This document shows, one piece after another, positions 31,661-42,095 of a stretch of 64,000 nt of DNA; positions within the stretch are counted from its first letter, which is position 1; every line of letters starts with the position of its first letter. The notes under the pieces were generated by a model. It did not search any database, had not been told where the DNA came from, and saw only the letters and a list, made by a program, of their open reading frames with translations. The translations under genes were made by a program, and so were the position numbers. Source of the DNA: Terfezia claveryi (taxonomy: Eukaryota; Ascomycota; Pezizomycetes; Pezizales; Pezizaceae); the NCBI GenBank assembly GCA_015179025.1, contig WHUX01000027.1, forward strand, positions 389,501-453,500, read 5' to 3'.

Positions 31661-32181
31661 GTGTTTACCCCTAACTCGCCAATACCTCTGGGAAGTCTTG
31701 TTTGTCCTATTCTGCTTTTACTTTCTTCTATCACAGTGTAAAATTTTTTTTGGAACTCATTACTCGTGTGCGCAACCTTAAGGGTCGCATGACGAGCCAC
31801 CCGGAAGCCCGGGTGGATTCAATGGTCAAATCGACCGTAGATAACTATAATAAACAGATAACAAAAACGACGGATAATTCGACCACCTAAAGAAGCGACA
31901 ACACAGCAATATTTAAACACACTAGCTTCCAGCATCCTTGCTACATTCAATACCAGTATATAAGTTCCTCGACGGTGGGTTCGAACAGGCTCTACTAGTA
32001 AAGAATAGCAAGGAGAGCGAAAGGACACCTACAACAACGAACGGGACTCCGACGTCGGCAAACAACGAGGATCCCGCTTTTACCGTCCAGCTAGGTGACG
32101 GTATAGATAGGCAAAATATACCTCTACCGCGTCCCACTCGTTATCTTGTCTCTCTTCTTTCTTCCAGAAAGGTGACGTGGT
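31661..32181. other. No confident gene
   Basis: A short plus frame (31938-32183, Thr/Asn-rich) and its neighbours show no domain. Probably old repeat DNA. Confidence 0.4.
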
Positions 32182-32291
32182 AGGCTGTTTTCTTTTGTAT
32201 TTGTTTTCTTTTGTTTGAGGCTGCTGGTGAAGAGGGCTGGCAGGGGAGGGGAGGGCTACTGGCAAGAGGGCAGGCTGGTGGGGGAGGGCTG
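32182..32291 (+). repeat. GGGCTGG-type minisatellite, left part
   Basis: Contains CTGTTTTCTTTTGTATTTGT + TTTCTTTTG and then GAGGGCTGGC-type units. The same motifs continue at 36198-36700, so the LTR element 32292-36197 is inserted within this minisatellite. Confidence 0.75.
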
Positions 32292-32445
32292 TGTTAGGGG
32301 CGAGCCGGGTGACCTAGGCAATGTTGTCGGAATACAGGTATTTAGAACTTAGAATTGGTCTTCGAACTTAGAACTTAGAATTGGTCTTCGAACTTAGAAC
32401 ATTGCTCAGCGAGCCCAAAACACTAGATACAGGATATGTGTGTAT

Positions 32446-34002
32446 CACCTGTGGCATGCAGGGGTCACATAAGCTAAGAATGAGGGGATCGTTGCGAATC
32501 CCCTATTCTTAGCTTATCTGCACCCCAGGGGATCCCCCCACCGCAAATTTTCTAGTTAAGCTTGGTGTCAACTGTAGTCGCTTTTGAAAAATATAGCAAA
32601 GAACAATGGGGTTTGTGTACGTTTCTTACATATGTGCATATATGTATTCATACCAGCTCATCTGAATTTCCCACCACTATACTATTATTGCCTCCCTAGG
32701 AGCGGTGACTAACATCATTGAGACTTCTCGAAATCTCGCATCTTTGGTGAAGATAGAGAATAGAATCTAATAAGATCCAGCCTCTGCAGCATCTTAAGCT
32801 GGCCGATTTAAGACGCTATCGCATCCAGCCTCTGTGGCGTCTTAAGCTGGCTGATTTAAGATGCTATCCATCAGCCTCTGTAACGATGCTAGCCTCTGTC
32901 TTACCCTAAACCTGAGCGGGCTTGGCACTGAGTGGGCTTGGCATTGTGCGGGCTTGGCATTGTGTCGCGGTGAAATAAAGTCTAAAAAAAACCAAAATGA
33001 AAAAATGAAAGGATGAATCGAACCTCTGACCTACTAATTATAATAAACTTGAACTCAAAACCTAATCCACTGCACCATAAACAAGTAATAATAATAATAC
33101 TTAACTAACCAATATGATTCACAAGATATAAACTTGATATAAGCATTATACATTCAATTATTATCAATCATAGTAGGTTATTGAGGGGTTGTACTAACCA
33201 GACTAGTCTAGCAGCAATATAGTCTCATCTACATAGAATATAGGTGCTGTTATTACAAGCTGAGTTTATATTCCGGTTATCTATAAGTCTTGTTAAATAG
33301 ACTCGGACCCTTTTGATCTAGGAACTCGGATGTATGGGAATACAATATGAAATAGATAGCCATTTGTAATTTGTTCATATCTTACATATCACATCACATC
33401 GATTATCTACTTCAATATTACAATTTAAGTAATCCTCCCGTTTTCACAATCTAGTAATTTTATTTAGTGTATGCCAAGCTTACTATAAGTAACAAGCTAG
33501 CACAATGCCAAGCCCGCTCAGTGCCAAGCCCGCTCAGGTTTAGGGTAAGACAGAGGCTAGTCTCGTTACAGAGGCTGATGGATAGCATCTTAAATCAGCC
33601 AGCTTAAGACGCCGCAGAGGCTGGATGTGATAGCGTCTTAAATCGGCCAGCTTAAGATACTGCAGAGGCTGGATCTTATTAGATTCTATTCTCTATCTTC
33701 ACCAAAGATATGAGATTTCGAGAAGTCTCAATGATGTTAGTCACCACTCCTAGGGAGGCAATAATAGTATAGTGGTGGGAAATTCAGATGAGCTGGTATG
33801 AATACATATATGCATATATGTAAGAAACGTACACAAACCCTATTGTTCTTTGCTATATTTTTCAAAAGCAACTACAGTTGACGCCAAGCTTAGCTAGAAA
33901 ATTTGCGGTGGGGGGATCCATTGGGGTGCAGATAAGCTAAGAATAGGGGATTCGCAACGATCCCTTATTCTTAGCTTATGTGACCCCTGCATGCCATAGG
34001 TG
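32446..34002. mobile_element. 1.56-kb long-TIR DNA element (8-bp duplication)
   Basis: Flanked by GTGTGTAT on both sides (32438-32445, 34003-34010). The 3' LTR of the host preserves the unoccupied site with GTATGTAT. Ends start CACCTRTGGCATGCAGGGGT. Arms of about 520 bp (32446-32965 and about 33500-34002) are inverted copies around a loop of about 530 bp. There is no transposase. Long arms and an 8-bp duplication could fit a MULE- or P-like or other foldback family; the CACCT start does not fit hAT. The loop has a tRNA-like promoter. Confidence 0.85.
33008..33086 (-). other. tRNA-like sequence with Pol III A and B boxes
   Basis: On the minus strand, TGGTGCAGTGG (A-box consensus TRGYNNARNNG) is followed about 45 bp later by GGTTCGATTC (B box). 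The acceptor arms do not pair and one T-stem pair is lost, so this is not an intact tRNA. It could be a decayed tRNA gene or the head of a SINE. Confidence 0.5.
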
Positions 34003-34118
34003 GTGTGTATATATAGGAAGCGGGGTTCGTCAGGCCTCCAATCCCCTAAATCACAACATATCACATATCCCACAACGATTTGCATACCCCCCACCCCTGT
34101 TTGCCTTGTGCCGTAACA

Positions 34119-34678
34119 GTACTTCCCCTTTCCTAGAGGTTGTCCCGACCAACTAACTTCTATAGCAATTCACATACTATACAACGGAAAGTAATGGAAA
34201 CACATCGAAGAGAATACATGTTGGAGAGCCAACCTCAGAGAACACACACTTCAATAGCCAATCCCTTTAACGCTTTATTCCCAAGCGTGCTACCCGCATC
34301 TGTATGGGTAATCAGTCCATCACAGTTAGTAGCTATAGCAGTGTATTGGTTCCATCGGGGGTGTAGGTCCCTTACCTAAGCCATAATATTACTCCCCATT
34401 TTGAGGCAGCTGACCTCAGCTGAATACAAGTCCTTCCGACCCAGGATAAGACAAGTATTAATAACAACTCAGGTAACTTCCTGATGGCAGGCACTAACCA
34501 ACTAGCTAGATACCTCTCTCCCATTTAAGGGTACCACAAGACTGGTGTGTCTACACATACATGCCATGGCCATTAAAAACTAAACCTCTCACCAAAAAAC
34601 CCACAGGAAAAAGGCGACGAGTAGGAAGGTAAAAGGTACTATGTCTTTATCTATTGATTGACTTGACGTTTGTTCCGG
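34119..34678 (+). repeat. Internal segment homologous to 43600-44100
   Basis: Shared order of blocks such as GCAGCTGACCTCAGCTGAAT, TTTAAGGGTACCACAAGACT and GAAGGTAAAAGGTACTAT. The copy at 43.6 kb shows the same text with C-to-T and G-to-A changes. No coding content. Confidence 0.75.
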
Positions 34679-34912
34679 AGCTCGTGTAGCTCATATCGTG
34701 GGGGATAAGCTCGTGTAGCTCATATCGTGGGGGATAAGCTCGTCTAGCTCATATCGTGGGGGATGAGCTCGTCTAGTTCATATCGTGGGGGATAAGCTCG
34801 TCTAGTTCATATCGTGGGGGATAAGCTCGTCTAGTTCATATCGTGGGGGATGAGCTCGTCTAGCTCATATCGTCCGGGGTGAGCTTGTCTAGCTCGTATT
34901 GTCGGGGGTATT
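34679..34912 (+). repeat. 29-bp minisatellite
   Basis: About eight units AGCTCGTCTAGCTCATATCG + TGGGGGATA with few changes. Confidence 0.88.
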
Positions 34913-35600
34913 ATAGAGCTCATTCAGCTCATTCGGAGGTTACTCAACCTCGGGTTCGCTGGGTCTTTGAGCTCGTTCTGGGTCTTTAGCGCTCGCTGCG
35001 CTAGCTTGGGTCTTCTACCAAGGTAGGGGTCTTTAAGCTTTGAAGCTCGAACGGTGTCTTTGAGCTTTCGGAGCTCGAATGGGGTCTTTTGAGCTTACAG
35101 AGCTCGAACAGGGTCCTGGAGAGCTCGATAGCTCAGAAAAGGTTTTGTTGGTATTTGCCGCTCAAGGCAGGGGTCTTGCTTTAGAGACATTCGATGAGTC
35201 TATTCAGCCCGTACTAGGCTTCCCATGCTGACATCTGGTAGCTGTCCAGCATAGATATCCACCCTAGTACTACTCCCCGTTTTCAATCAGGCGTCCCGAC
35301 TAATAACTCCCCCCTCTGCAATTCTTCTAGTGCAGAGAAAAAAAAAAAATAGCCTCATTTTGGAGGGTTGTAGAGCTCATTGAGCTCGTTTGGAGGTTGC
35401 AGAGCTTGTGGCTTTGCTCGCTCGGGGGCTTATAAGCTCGCTCGGGTGCTTACAAGCTTGTTCGGGTGCTTATAAGCTCACTCGCTCATCGGGGGGCTTA
35501 TAAGCTCGCTCGCTTGTTAGGGGGCTTATAAGCTTGCTCACTCGTCGGGGGGCTTATAATGTCGCTCGCTCATTGGGGGGCTTATAAGCTCATTCAAAGG
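34913..35600 (+). repeat. AGCTC-rich region with a second array
   Basis: Dense GAGCTC/AAGCTC/AGCTCG motifs. At 35410-35600 there are units of about 33 bp, GGGGGCTTATAAGCTCGCTC plus variable bases. No ORF. The remaining 35601-35935 shows nothing recognisable. Confidence 0.7.
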
Positions 35601-35935
35601 TGTTTGAGCATGTCGCTCGACATCTAAGACTTAGCAGATCTGGAGATCTCAATATAGGATTAGTAGGTCATTTAGAACAAGCTAATAAGCATATAGTAGG
35701 GGGAAATAATTATTTCTGATGTCGCTCATATTAGCCAATAATCCAGTGGCATTCCTTTAGCCATATTCGAGCTGTCCGACAGTGGGTAGGTAAGGAGGGG
35801 TGATTAGACTCAGTGCAAGAGAAGTCTCAAGCGAAGTTTGCTTCTAGTGTGCTCTGGAAGGGGTTCCGACAAGTATAGAGATAAGAGAGGCAAATAGAGC
35901 AATATCGCCAGTCCCGGAAGTTAGAAGCAATGTAA

Positions 35936-36197
35936 TGTTAGGGGCGAGCCGGGTGACCTAGGCAATGTTGTCGGAATATAGGTATTTAGAACTTAGAATT
36001 GGTCTTCGAACTTAGAACTTAGAATTGGTCTTCGAACTTAGAACATTGCTCGGCGAGTCCAAAACACTAGATACAGGATATGTATGTATATATAGGAAGT
36101 GGGGTTCGTCAGGCCTCCAATCCACTAAATCACAATATATCACATATCCTACAACGATTTGTATACCCCCCACACCTGTTTGCCTTGCGCCGTAATA
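35936..36197 (+). repeat. 3' LTR of the non-autonomous element
   Basis: Starts TGTTAGGGGCGAGCC, ends GCCGTAATA. Carries the intact target GTATGTAT (36082-36089) of the long-TIR element. Confidence 0.85.
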
Positions 36198-36700
36198 GAC
36201 TGGTGGGGAATGAGAGGGCTATAGGCAGGAGGGCTAGCTAGCATGGGAGGGCTGGGTAGAGAGGGCTGTTTTCTTTTATATTTGTTTTCTTTTATTTGAG
36301 GCTGCTAGTAAAAAGGACTGGGGGGAGAGAGAAAGGCTGCTGGTGGGAGGGCTAGCTGGTAGAGAAGGGCTGCTGGCAGGAAGGCTGGCTGGTGGAGGAG
36401 GGCTGGCTGAGAAGGGGAGGGCTACTGGTAGGAGAGCTGGCTAGGTGGCAGAGAAGGGCTGGCAGAGGATGGAAGGGCTACAAGTAGGAAGGCTAGCTGG
36501 TGGAGAAGGACTAAGCAGGAAGAGCTGTTTTCTTTTGTATTTGTTTTCTTTTGTTTAAAGCTACTGACAAGAAGTGCTGGTGGGAGAAAAGAAGGCTATT
36601 AGTAAGAAGGCTGGCTGGTGGGGAAGGGCTACTAGTAGGAGGGCTAGCTGGTAGGGGAGAGCTAGCTAGTGAGGGAATGGCTGCTAATAGCATCAGGAAA
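36198..36700 (+). repeat. GGGCTGG-type minisatellite, right part
   Basis: Degenerate units GGGAGGGCTGCTGGTAGGAG-like, with the CTGTTTTCTTTTRTATTTGT block at about 36264 and 36519, as at 32182. Confidence 0.75.
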
Positions 36701-36905
36701 GAAAATAGTTTGTCTCTAATGTCTCTAGAGACAGTAATGCTACTGGAGACAAGATGTGTCTCCATAATTAGCAAAATGTCTCATAGTGTCTTTAGGAGAC
36801 ACTAGGAGATACCTAGAGATACATAAGAGACACTCAGGAGACACACAGGAGACATAAAAGACATAAAAGACACTACAGCCAATGCTGTCTCCTAAAGATA
36901 CTACC
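36701..36905. repeat. Cluster of GGAGACA/TGTCTCC heptamers
   Basis: About 16 copies or one-base variants of GAGACA on both strands in about 200 bp, with irregular spacing and so unlike a plain tandem repeat. Confidence 0.75.
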
Positions 36906-36984
36906 TAGCATTCCGATGCCACTTTTTTCTTGCTGATGAGAAAGGCTAGTATTATAACCATGTGCTCAGTAGTCTTTGTTATCA

Positions 36985-37445
36985 CCTATAATCGCAAGTA
37001 ATAAGTTATCGTTACCTTACTTGGCTTTCGAGATAAGGATCTTAGGAAAGATTATTCCTTCCGTTACCCTGGCCTAGAATTATGTATATATAGCCCCTGT
37101 CCCTCGTATGGTCATTGGATCTTTATCCAATGTCTTGTATACCTAATATAAGATCTTGCTTTACTCTGTGAAGGTGTACCTCCCTTGTACACTCCCTCGT
37201 CTTGCCATAATCCATTTAACAGCTGTATAGCCCTGCTGCCTCCTACTACTCCTATGTGCCTCTCTTGCCCTCGCCCTTGCCTCTGTCCTAAGACTTTTCT
37301 TTTAGTCACATATATAGCATTCCGATGTGTGTGTTACCCTAGCCTTACCCTTGCCCTGGTATACTTCTTGGTCACCTTATCTCTAGAGCTATCATTACAC
37401 TACGTTTGATCCTTTGGACTAATTGGTATGCAGTTATGTTAGGAG
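36985..37445 (+). repeat. Decayed LTR related to Gypsy-2
   Basis: Matches the reverse complement of the Gypsy-2 LTR in order: TTCGAGATAAGGATCTTAGG, TGTCTTGTATACCTAATATA, TACCTCCCTTGTACAC, TTTTAGTCACATATATAGCA. Transitions dominate. Confidence 0.75.
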
Positions 37446-37815
37446 CAGCTCTCCCACTACCCACTGTTAGGGTCCAGACCTAGAGAAGCTCCCCTATACT
37501 CTCAGGCCCAAATGAATTGAATACCTATCGTTGAGAAATCATTGACATCTTCGAGGCCATAGATACCATCAAGGCCAAACTTGGCAACAGCCTAGCTGTA
37601 GCTGAACGAAAGCTGAGATCCACCGACAAAAAGATCATGGTCCTCCAGACAGATCTCGACTATGTGAACCTTGCCCTAGCCAACGAACGGACTATAGTCC
37701 AAAACCTCAGCTATGCTCTAGGAAACCTCATAATACCAACAGCAGCTAGTAGCAATAAGACCAAAAGCATTCCGACTCCCCTTAAGTTCAATAGGGACCC
37801 AGTTTGTCTATGAGC
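37446..37815 (+). pseudogene. Gag 5' fragment related to Gypsy-2
   Basis: Directly follows the decayed LTR, so LTR and gag start are collinear. The plus strand reads through blocks equivalent to Gypsy-2 gag residues 20-110: EIIDIFEAIDTI-like, LAVAERKLRSTDKKIMVLQT, DLDYVNLALANERTIVQNLS, then SNKTKSIPTP. The copy stops abruptly near 37815 and no pol follows, so it is a truncated insertion. A start codon is not preserved. It shows the family is present in at least two copies here. Confidence 0.75.
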
Positions 37816-37994
37816 CAATAATCATCTCCCTTTTTTTTTCTAAACCTACTTTGTTTTTGCTCCTTTACTATACTCTACTGAACACTTATCAAACTAAACA
37901 TGTTTTTTCTATTGCTATAGAGTCTAATTCTTCTGTTCTAGAGTTCATGCTAACCTTGCACTAACATACCACAGTAGTAGTTTTGGTCACTTTC
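37816..37994. other. No recognisable feature
   Basis: AT-rich junction with a T-run; nothing supported. Confidence 0.4.
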
Positions 37995-38350
37995 TTATTA
38001 TCCATTTTTGAAGTCCTTTACCCTAAAGTATATAATTGATAGTTCATAAATAAATATCTTGTAACTCAAGTATATTATCTATAAGTTTCAGCCTAGATAT
38101 TGAAGTATCCTCTTCATTAAGAGCTAGAACTATATCTTCAGTAGCTTTTGAGATCTTCTTTTATCAACCTAGATATAGTTTATTTATATGAGTTCTATGT
38201 TCTATATAGTATTGGATAAAATTTTGGATACTTGACTTAGGTCAACCAATATAGTTGGCAATTTGTCATATATCCATAGTCTTGCTTATAGAAAAGTATA
38301 ATCTTAGCTTTTTTGAAATCAGTTAACTACTTTTGCTAAGTAGTGCATAT
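37995..38350 (-). pseudogene. Tc1/mariner-like transposase N-terminus, relic
   Basis: On the minus strand a helix-turn-helix resembling Tc1-type transposases can be read: QIANYIG, stop, PKSSIQNFIQYYIEHRTHIN, then KKISKATEDIVLALNEE. The stop stands where the family has Arg (G-R-P-K-S), as expected from CGA to TGA. The catalytic part is not seen. The N-terminal pair of such motifs would bind the element ends. Assignment rests on this motif only. Confidence 0.4.
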
Positions 38351-38509
38351 GACAGACTTATCTAGTTCTACTAAAAGCATATTAAATTGAACTGTAGATA
38401 GATTAGGTTCTGACATGATATATAGGAGGAATCCGAGGCTTTTACTCTGAAGTTTATAAGCTGTCTGCTGGTACTGGTACTGGTATATAATATAACTAAG
38501 TATTTGGTT

Positions 38510-39257
38510 GCGTGGTTAAGGGGGGTATGATATTCGCCTACAAACGTGCTAGCCGCGTTCAATGCATTAAATTTGAGTCAAGAGCGCTGCATACCCGCCC
38601 CTTTTATGCGGGGTACCAAATTCATTGCCACCTAGCTGTATATATACATGGAAATCATGCATTCGCCGCTTATATATATACATGGAATTCGTGCATTCGC
38701 GGCTTATATATATATATGGAAATCATGCATTCGCCGCTTATATATTGTTTATTCGCGGCCTCTATATATATATGTAAATCTGGCATTCGCGGCCTCTATA
38801 TATACATGGATTCGATATATACTAGCCGCGAATGCACGAACTCCATGTATATATATAAGCGGCGAATGCATGATTTCCATGTATATATATAAGCCGCGAA
38901 TGCACGAATTCCATGTATATATATAAGCCGCGAATGCATGACTTCCATGTATATGTATAAGCCGAGGTTTATATGGGCGGCGAAGGCAGGCTTCTAGCCT
39001 ATTCCCCGTGACAAAAGGGCTTGGCGAGTACTCGCGAGTAGCCGGCGAGTCGGCGCGAGTTGGCTTCTCATGGATTGCCATCGGCGCGAGTCGGTGTCGA
39101 GTAGGAAAAATAGTTGGCAAACTCGCCTCGACTCTGGCCGATGCGCACACTAGTCTAGCCAACTCGCCGAGTTGGAGGGTTGGGCAAAATTCGGCCGTCG
39201 GCGCAAGTCTTGATGAGTCGGTGCGGGGGAAACTCACCTCAGTACGCAAGCTAAGTA
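38510..39257. mobile_element. hAT-like palindromic element(s), left end missing
   Basis: Core of 34-bp satellite in two inverted halves that meet near 38825. On the right is CGAGT-rich DNA ending TGCGCACACTA at 39155, the inverse of the start of the 58725 element. A second, similar end follows (39156-39257, ending GTACGCAAGCTA), matching the right end of 58725-59473. This looks like two overlapping copies or a chimera. No coding content; no duplication could be found because the left end is lost. Confidence 0.65.
38640..38965. repeat. 34-bp satellite in inverted halves
   Basis: Units ATGGAAATCATGCATTCGCC + GCTTATATATATAC in plus sense up to about 38815, then in minus sense. Related to the arrays at 14283, 57300 and 58900. 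Confidence 0.85.
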
Positions 39258-40299
39258 TAAATAATTAAATATATAAGAAAACTAAATATTTATTAGTATA
39301 AGGTATATCTATAAGGAGGTTTTAATAGTAACTATTAAGTAGAACTTAAAATAGTTAATGACTATCTTGATTTAAGAAGTTTTACCTACTATAGTAATAT
39401 TATTAATATATATAATAAGTATTATATTAAGTTCTATATTTATAAATATATAAGAGTTATAAAGCTAAGTTTGATAAGTATTGAAAAGTATCTTATAAAC
39501 TTATAGAGAAATACTTGTTTTAATTTATATAAAGTTTTGTAGAATTAAAGAATTTTACTATCTAGTCTAATACTAGTAGAAGGAAATATCTAGATTTCTT
39601 TAATAAAATTATCATATAAAAAGGCTGATTTAATATTAAGTTAATTTATATCTAAAGAAAAGTAATTTACTAAAGCAATAATAAGTTATAAGAAGTTATA
39701 CTAAGTCTTTAGTGGAATATTTTAATATAGTTAAGACTTTTTTATTAAGAGTAGTATTTAGTAATAATTCTTATTTTATAATATTTAATAGATCTATTTG
39801 TATTATACTTAACCTTAAATACTTATCTAGAACTAATAAGTTATTAACTTGAAAGTAATTCAAATATATTATAAACTATCTATGTCTGAGTATTAGTAAT
39901 TAATTTGTATTTTTTAAGTATTGCTTATTGCTATATATTAGTATCAAAAGAGGCTGTAGGATTTTAGTAGCTATATAGTTCTACTATAAGTTAAATCTAA
40001 TAGAGGAATTTCACAAGCTTTCTTTTTAATGTTAATTATAAAGTTAGGAAGCAGAAATAGACCTAAAGTTAGCCAAGAAAGCCAAAGAAGAGGTTTTGCA
40101 GACTTTATTTTAAGTGTTAGTATCATTCTGGTTGCACGACTGATACGATCGACCCCTACGACTGACCCCTACGACCGACCCCTATGACTCGCACTATGAA
40201 GTGGAGTACCAGCCATGATATTGGAAGCGGCAGTATTAGCAGCAACTCTAGTAATAGCAACTGTAGATAAGGCACAAAATATAGCTATCATATTACTTC
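39258..40299. other. AT-rich block, no recognisable gene
   Basis: Very TpA-rich with frequent stops in all frames. It may hold transposons erased by C-to-T mutation; no motif survives that I can name. At 40125-40190 there are short CGACTGACCCCTACGAC-like repeats. Confidence 0.5.
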
Positions 40300-41303
40300 A
40301 GTGTCCATATTACTGATCACCTTTACTACCTCTGCTTACAGCTCCAGCAATTGGATTTGATCAGTTTACAGACACTGAGTACGTTGAGTACTTCTGGTTT
40401 ACATAGAGTCAGCTGTATCAGATACTACCACATCTCAGGCTCAATCAAATTACCTATCAACATAAATGGCAGGCATCACCTGAGGAGGCTTTTTATATAC
40501 TACTATCTCGGCTGTCCAGCAACAAGCGGTTCAAAGATAATATGATGTTATTTGGAAAGAGTAAGACATGGCAGTCAGTTGTTTTCAATGATATGATAAA
40601 ACACTTGGTTACCCGATATAAGGAGAAGCTGGAATGGGATTCTCAGCATCTAATATATGATAGGCTTTGAAGCTATACAGAATATGTGGGAGCTCGAGGC
40701 CGTGGTGCATCTGTTTAGGGTTTTGTGGATAGAACTTTGATACTGGTATGCCGACCTTCTAGGAACCAGTGAAGGTAGTATTCTGGATATAAGAAACATC
40801 ACGCTATCAAGTTTCAGGCAATTACAACTCCCGATAGGCTCATTTTTCACCTTGCGGGATCTTTTGAAGACAAGTTAGGAATTTGGGCTGCATAGAAGCA
40901 ATCACAAATTGAGCAGCATCTTCGGCAAGTTCATCAAGGGCCTTTGGGAAGATAGGGAGGAACATGTTTAAGGCTATATGTTTATGGAGATCCAGCATAT
41001 AGTGTAGGATATGGGGTCATCGGACCATATAAAGCTCTACCTAATCGACTGTTACCTCCTGAAACATAAGCATTCAATGCTTACATGTCTTCTTTACACA
41101 TTGCTGTTGAACATAGCTTTGGGAAAATCTCTTCCTTATGGCTTTTTGTTACTCATTCTCATGCTCTGAAAATTGAGCACTCTTTAGTTGGAAGCTACTA
41201 TATGATAGCTGTCTTATTAACTAACATCCATACATGCTTGAACGGAAGTCAAATCTCTTCTCAATTTGCTTCTTCTCCTCTATCCCTCGATAAATATCTC
41301 TAA
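40300..41303 (+). pseudogene. PIF/Harbinger transposase, second family, broken
   Basis: N-terminal region: FTDTEYVEYFWFT, stop, SQLYQILPHLRLNQ, then SRLSSNKRFKDNMMLFGKSK and VVFNDMIKHLVTRYKEKLEW. Nuclease: VRGFVDRTLILVCRPS (first Asp; FVDGT is usual), KHHAIKFQAITTPDRLIFHL, LYVYGDPAYSVGYGVIGPYK (second Asp) and MSSLHIAVEHSFGKISSLWL (Glu), followed by LVGSYYMIAVLLTNIHTCLN. The three acidic residues are visible but stops and at least one frameshift interrupt the frame. It is a different lineage from the copy at 3.1 kb, closer to the fungal type with V-E-H-S-F-G. Not functional as it stands. Confidence 0.82.
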
Positions 41304-42062
41304 ATCACTCCGTCGTTCCAATAGTATTCTTAAAAGCTGGTTGGTTTCTTCTGCACGTTCCTCTATATGCTGATTGATATCTTGAATAGATTCTTCCAAC
41401 TTCGCTACTTTAGCCTTCAAGTCCGAATCCTTTTTTTCAGCTTTTACTGAAATTGCTTGAGCAAGCATCTTAATTGCAGCTGTCATATTATTTCCATTCT
41501 GATGTACTACTTCCAAAACTTCCATATTGGAATTTCGATTCCATACTCTCTTCCTCTTTGGAGATGGGATTTCTTCAACTTCAGTATCACTATCTGTATT
41601 AGAGCTAGATAGTGTTTTTTCAGACCATGTATGCAAAAGATTTGCATAAGCCTTCTTTGCCTTCTTTTGTTCTTTCTCTACTTCAGCTTTTCCCATTTGA
41701 GTTTGTTTAGCTTGTTCTTATTACTTCTTTAAGTGTGCAACCCACCCAAATAAAGATTGCTTGAGTTCTTTATCTTGTTGTACCATACCTGACTATATGT
41801 TAGCTATATTCTTATATAATATCTTTAAGAAATAATAATATACCAGACTCTTTTTCCTCCTTCTTAATTTGGTCCTCAAACTAACCAACTAATAAGTTCA
41901 CTCTTTGTTGAGGATCTCGAACTGCTTTACCAATCTCTGCTTGTAGCAAATCGTGTATCTGTCCCCAAAAGGCCTTTTTATTGCCATATCGGTGGTCTGC
42001 TTGATGTTGAATACAAAGTCGAACAAGTTTAACCTTTTCATCTTCTGTAAGCTTGACTGTAG
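41280..42062 (-). pseudogene. Myb/SANT-like partner protein of second PIF/Harbinger, broken
   Basis: N-terminal DNA-binding part at about 42062-41890: LTEDEKVKLVRLCIQHQADH, RYGNKKAFWGQIHDLLQAE and VRDPQQRVNLLVG, then a stop. The C-terminal part is a 138-residue open frame (41280-41696) with an SSNTDSDTEVEEIPSPKRKR acidic-basic stretch, a likely nuclear signal, and a coiled coil (KAKVAKLEESIQDINQHIEE). The two are separated by stops near 41700-41890. The domain order fits accessory proteins of fungal Harbinger elements. Confidence 0.72.
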
Positions 42063-42095
42063 TACTATTATTACTGCTTGAAATAGAAGTTTCAC

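Larger units (their letters stand above)
32292..34118 (+). repeat. 5' LTR of the non-autonomous element, split by a long-TIR transposon
   Basis: The LTR halves 32292-32445 and 34003-34118 join to match 35936-36197. A direct repeat TTAGAACTTAGAATTGGTCT + TCGAAC occurs in both LTRs. Confidence 0.85.
32292..36197 (+). mobile_element. Non-autonomous LTR retrotransposon (LARD/TRIM-like)
   Basis: LTRs of about 262 bp (5' copy 32292-34118 enlarged by an insertion; 3' copy 35936-36197) start TGTTAGGGGCGAGCCGGGTG and end GCCGTAAYA. Flanks are GGCTG (32287-32291) and GACTG (36198-36202), a 5-bp duplication with one transition. The internal 1.8 kb has no coding frame. Its first 540 bp resemble 43600-44100, the 3' side of Gypsy-3, and the rest is minisatellite, so it may be a shortened relative moved by Gypsy-3-like proteins. 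Confidence 0.82.
40300..42095. mobile_element. Second PIF/Harbinger-type element (ends not found)
   Basis: Again a transposase and a Myb/SANT-type gene in convergent order, here transposase on plus and SANT on minus, with overlapping ends at about 41280-41303. Terminal repeats could not be recognised, so the limits are those of the two genes. Confidence 0.75.

Noticed and set aside
33008..33086. Functional tRNA gene
   Set aside because: A and B boxes fit, but acceptor arms do not pair and the T stem is damaged. Kept only as tRNA-like.
34679..34912. CRISPR-like array
   Set aside because: Units are contiguous with no unique spacers; a minisatellite in a fungal retroelement.
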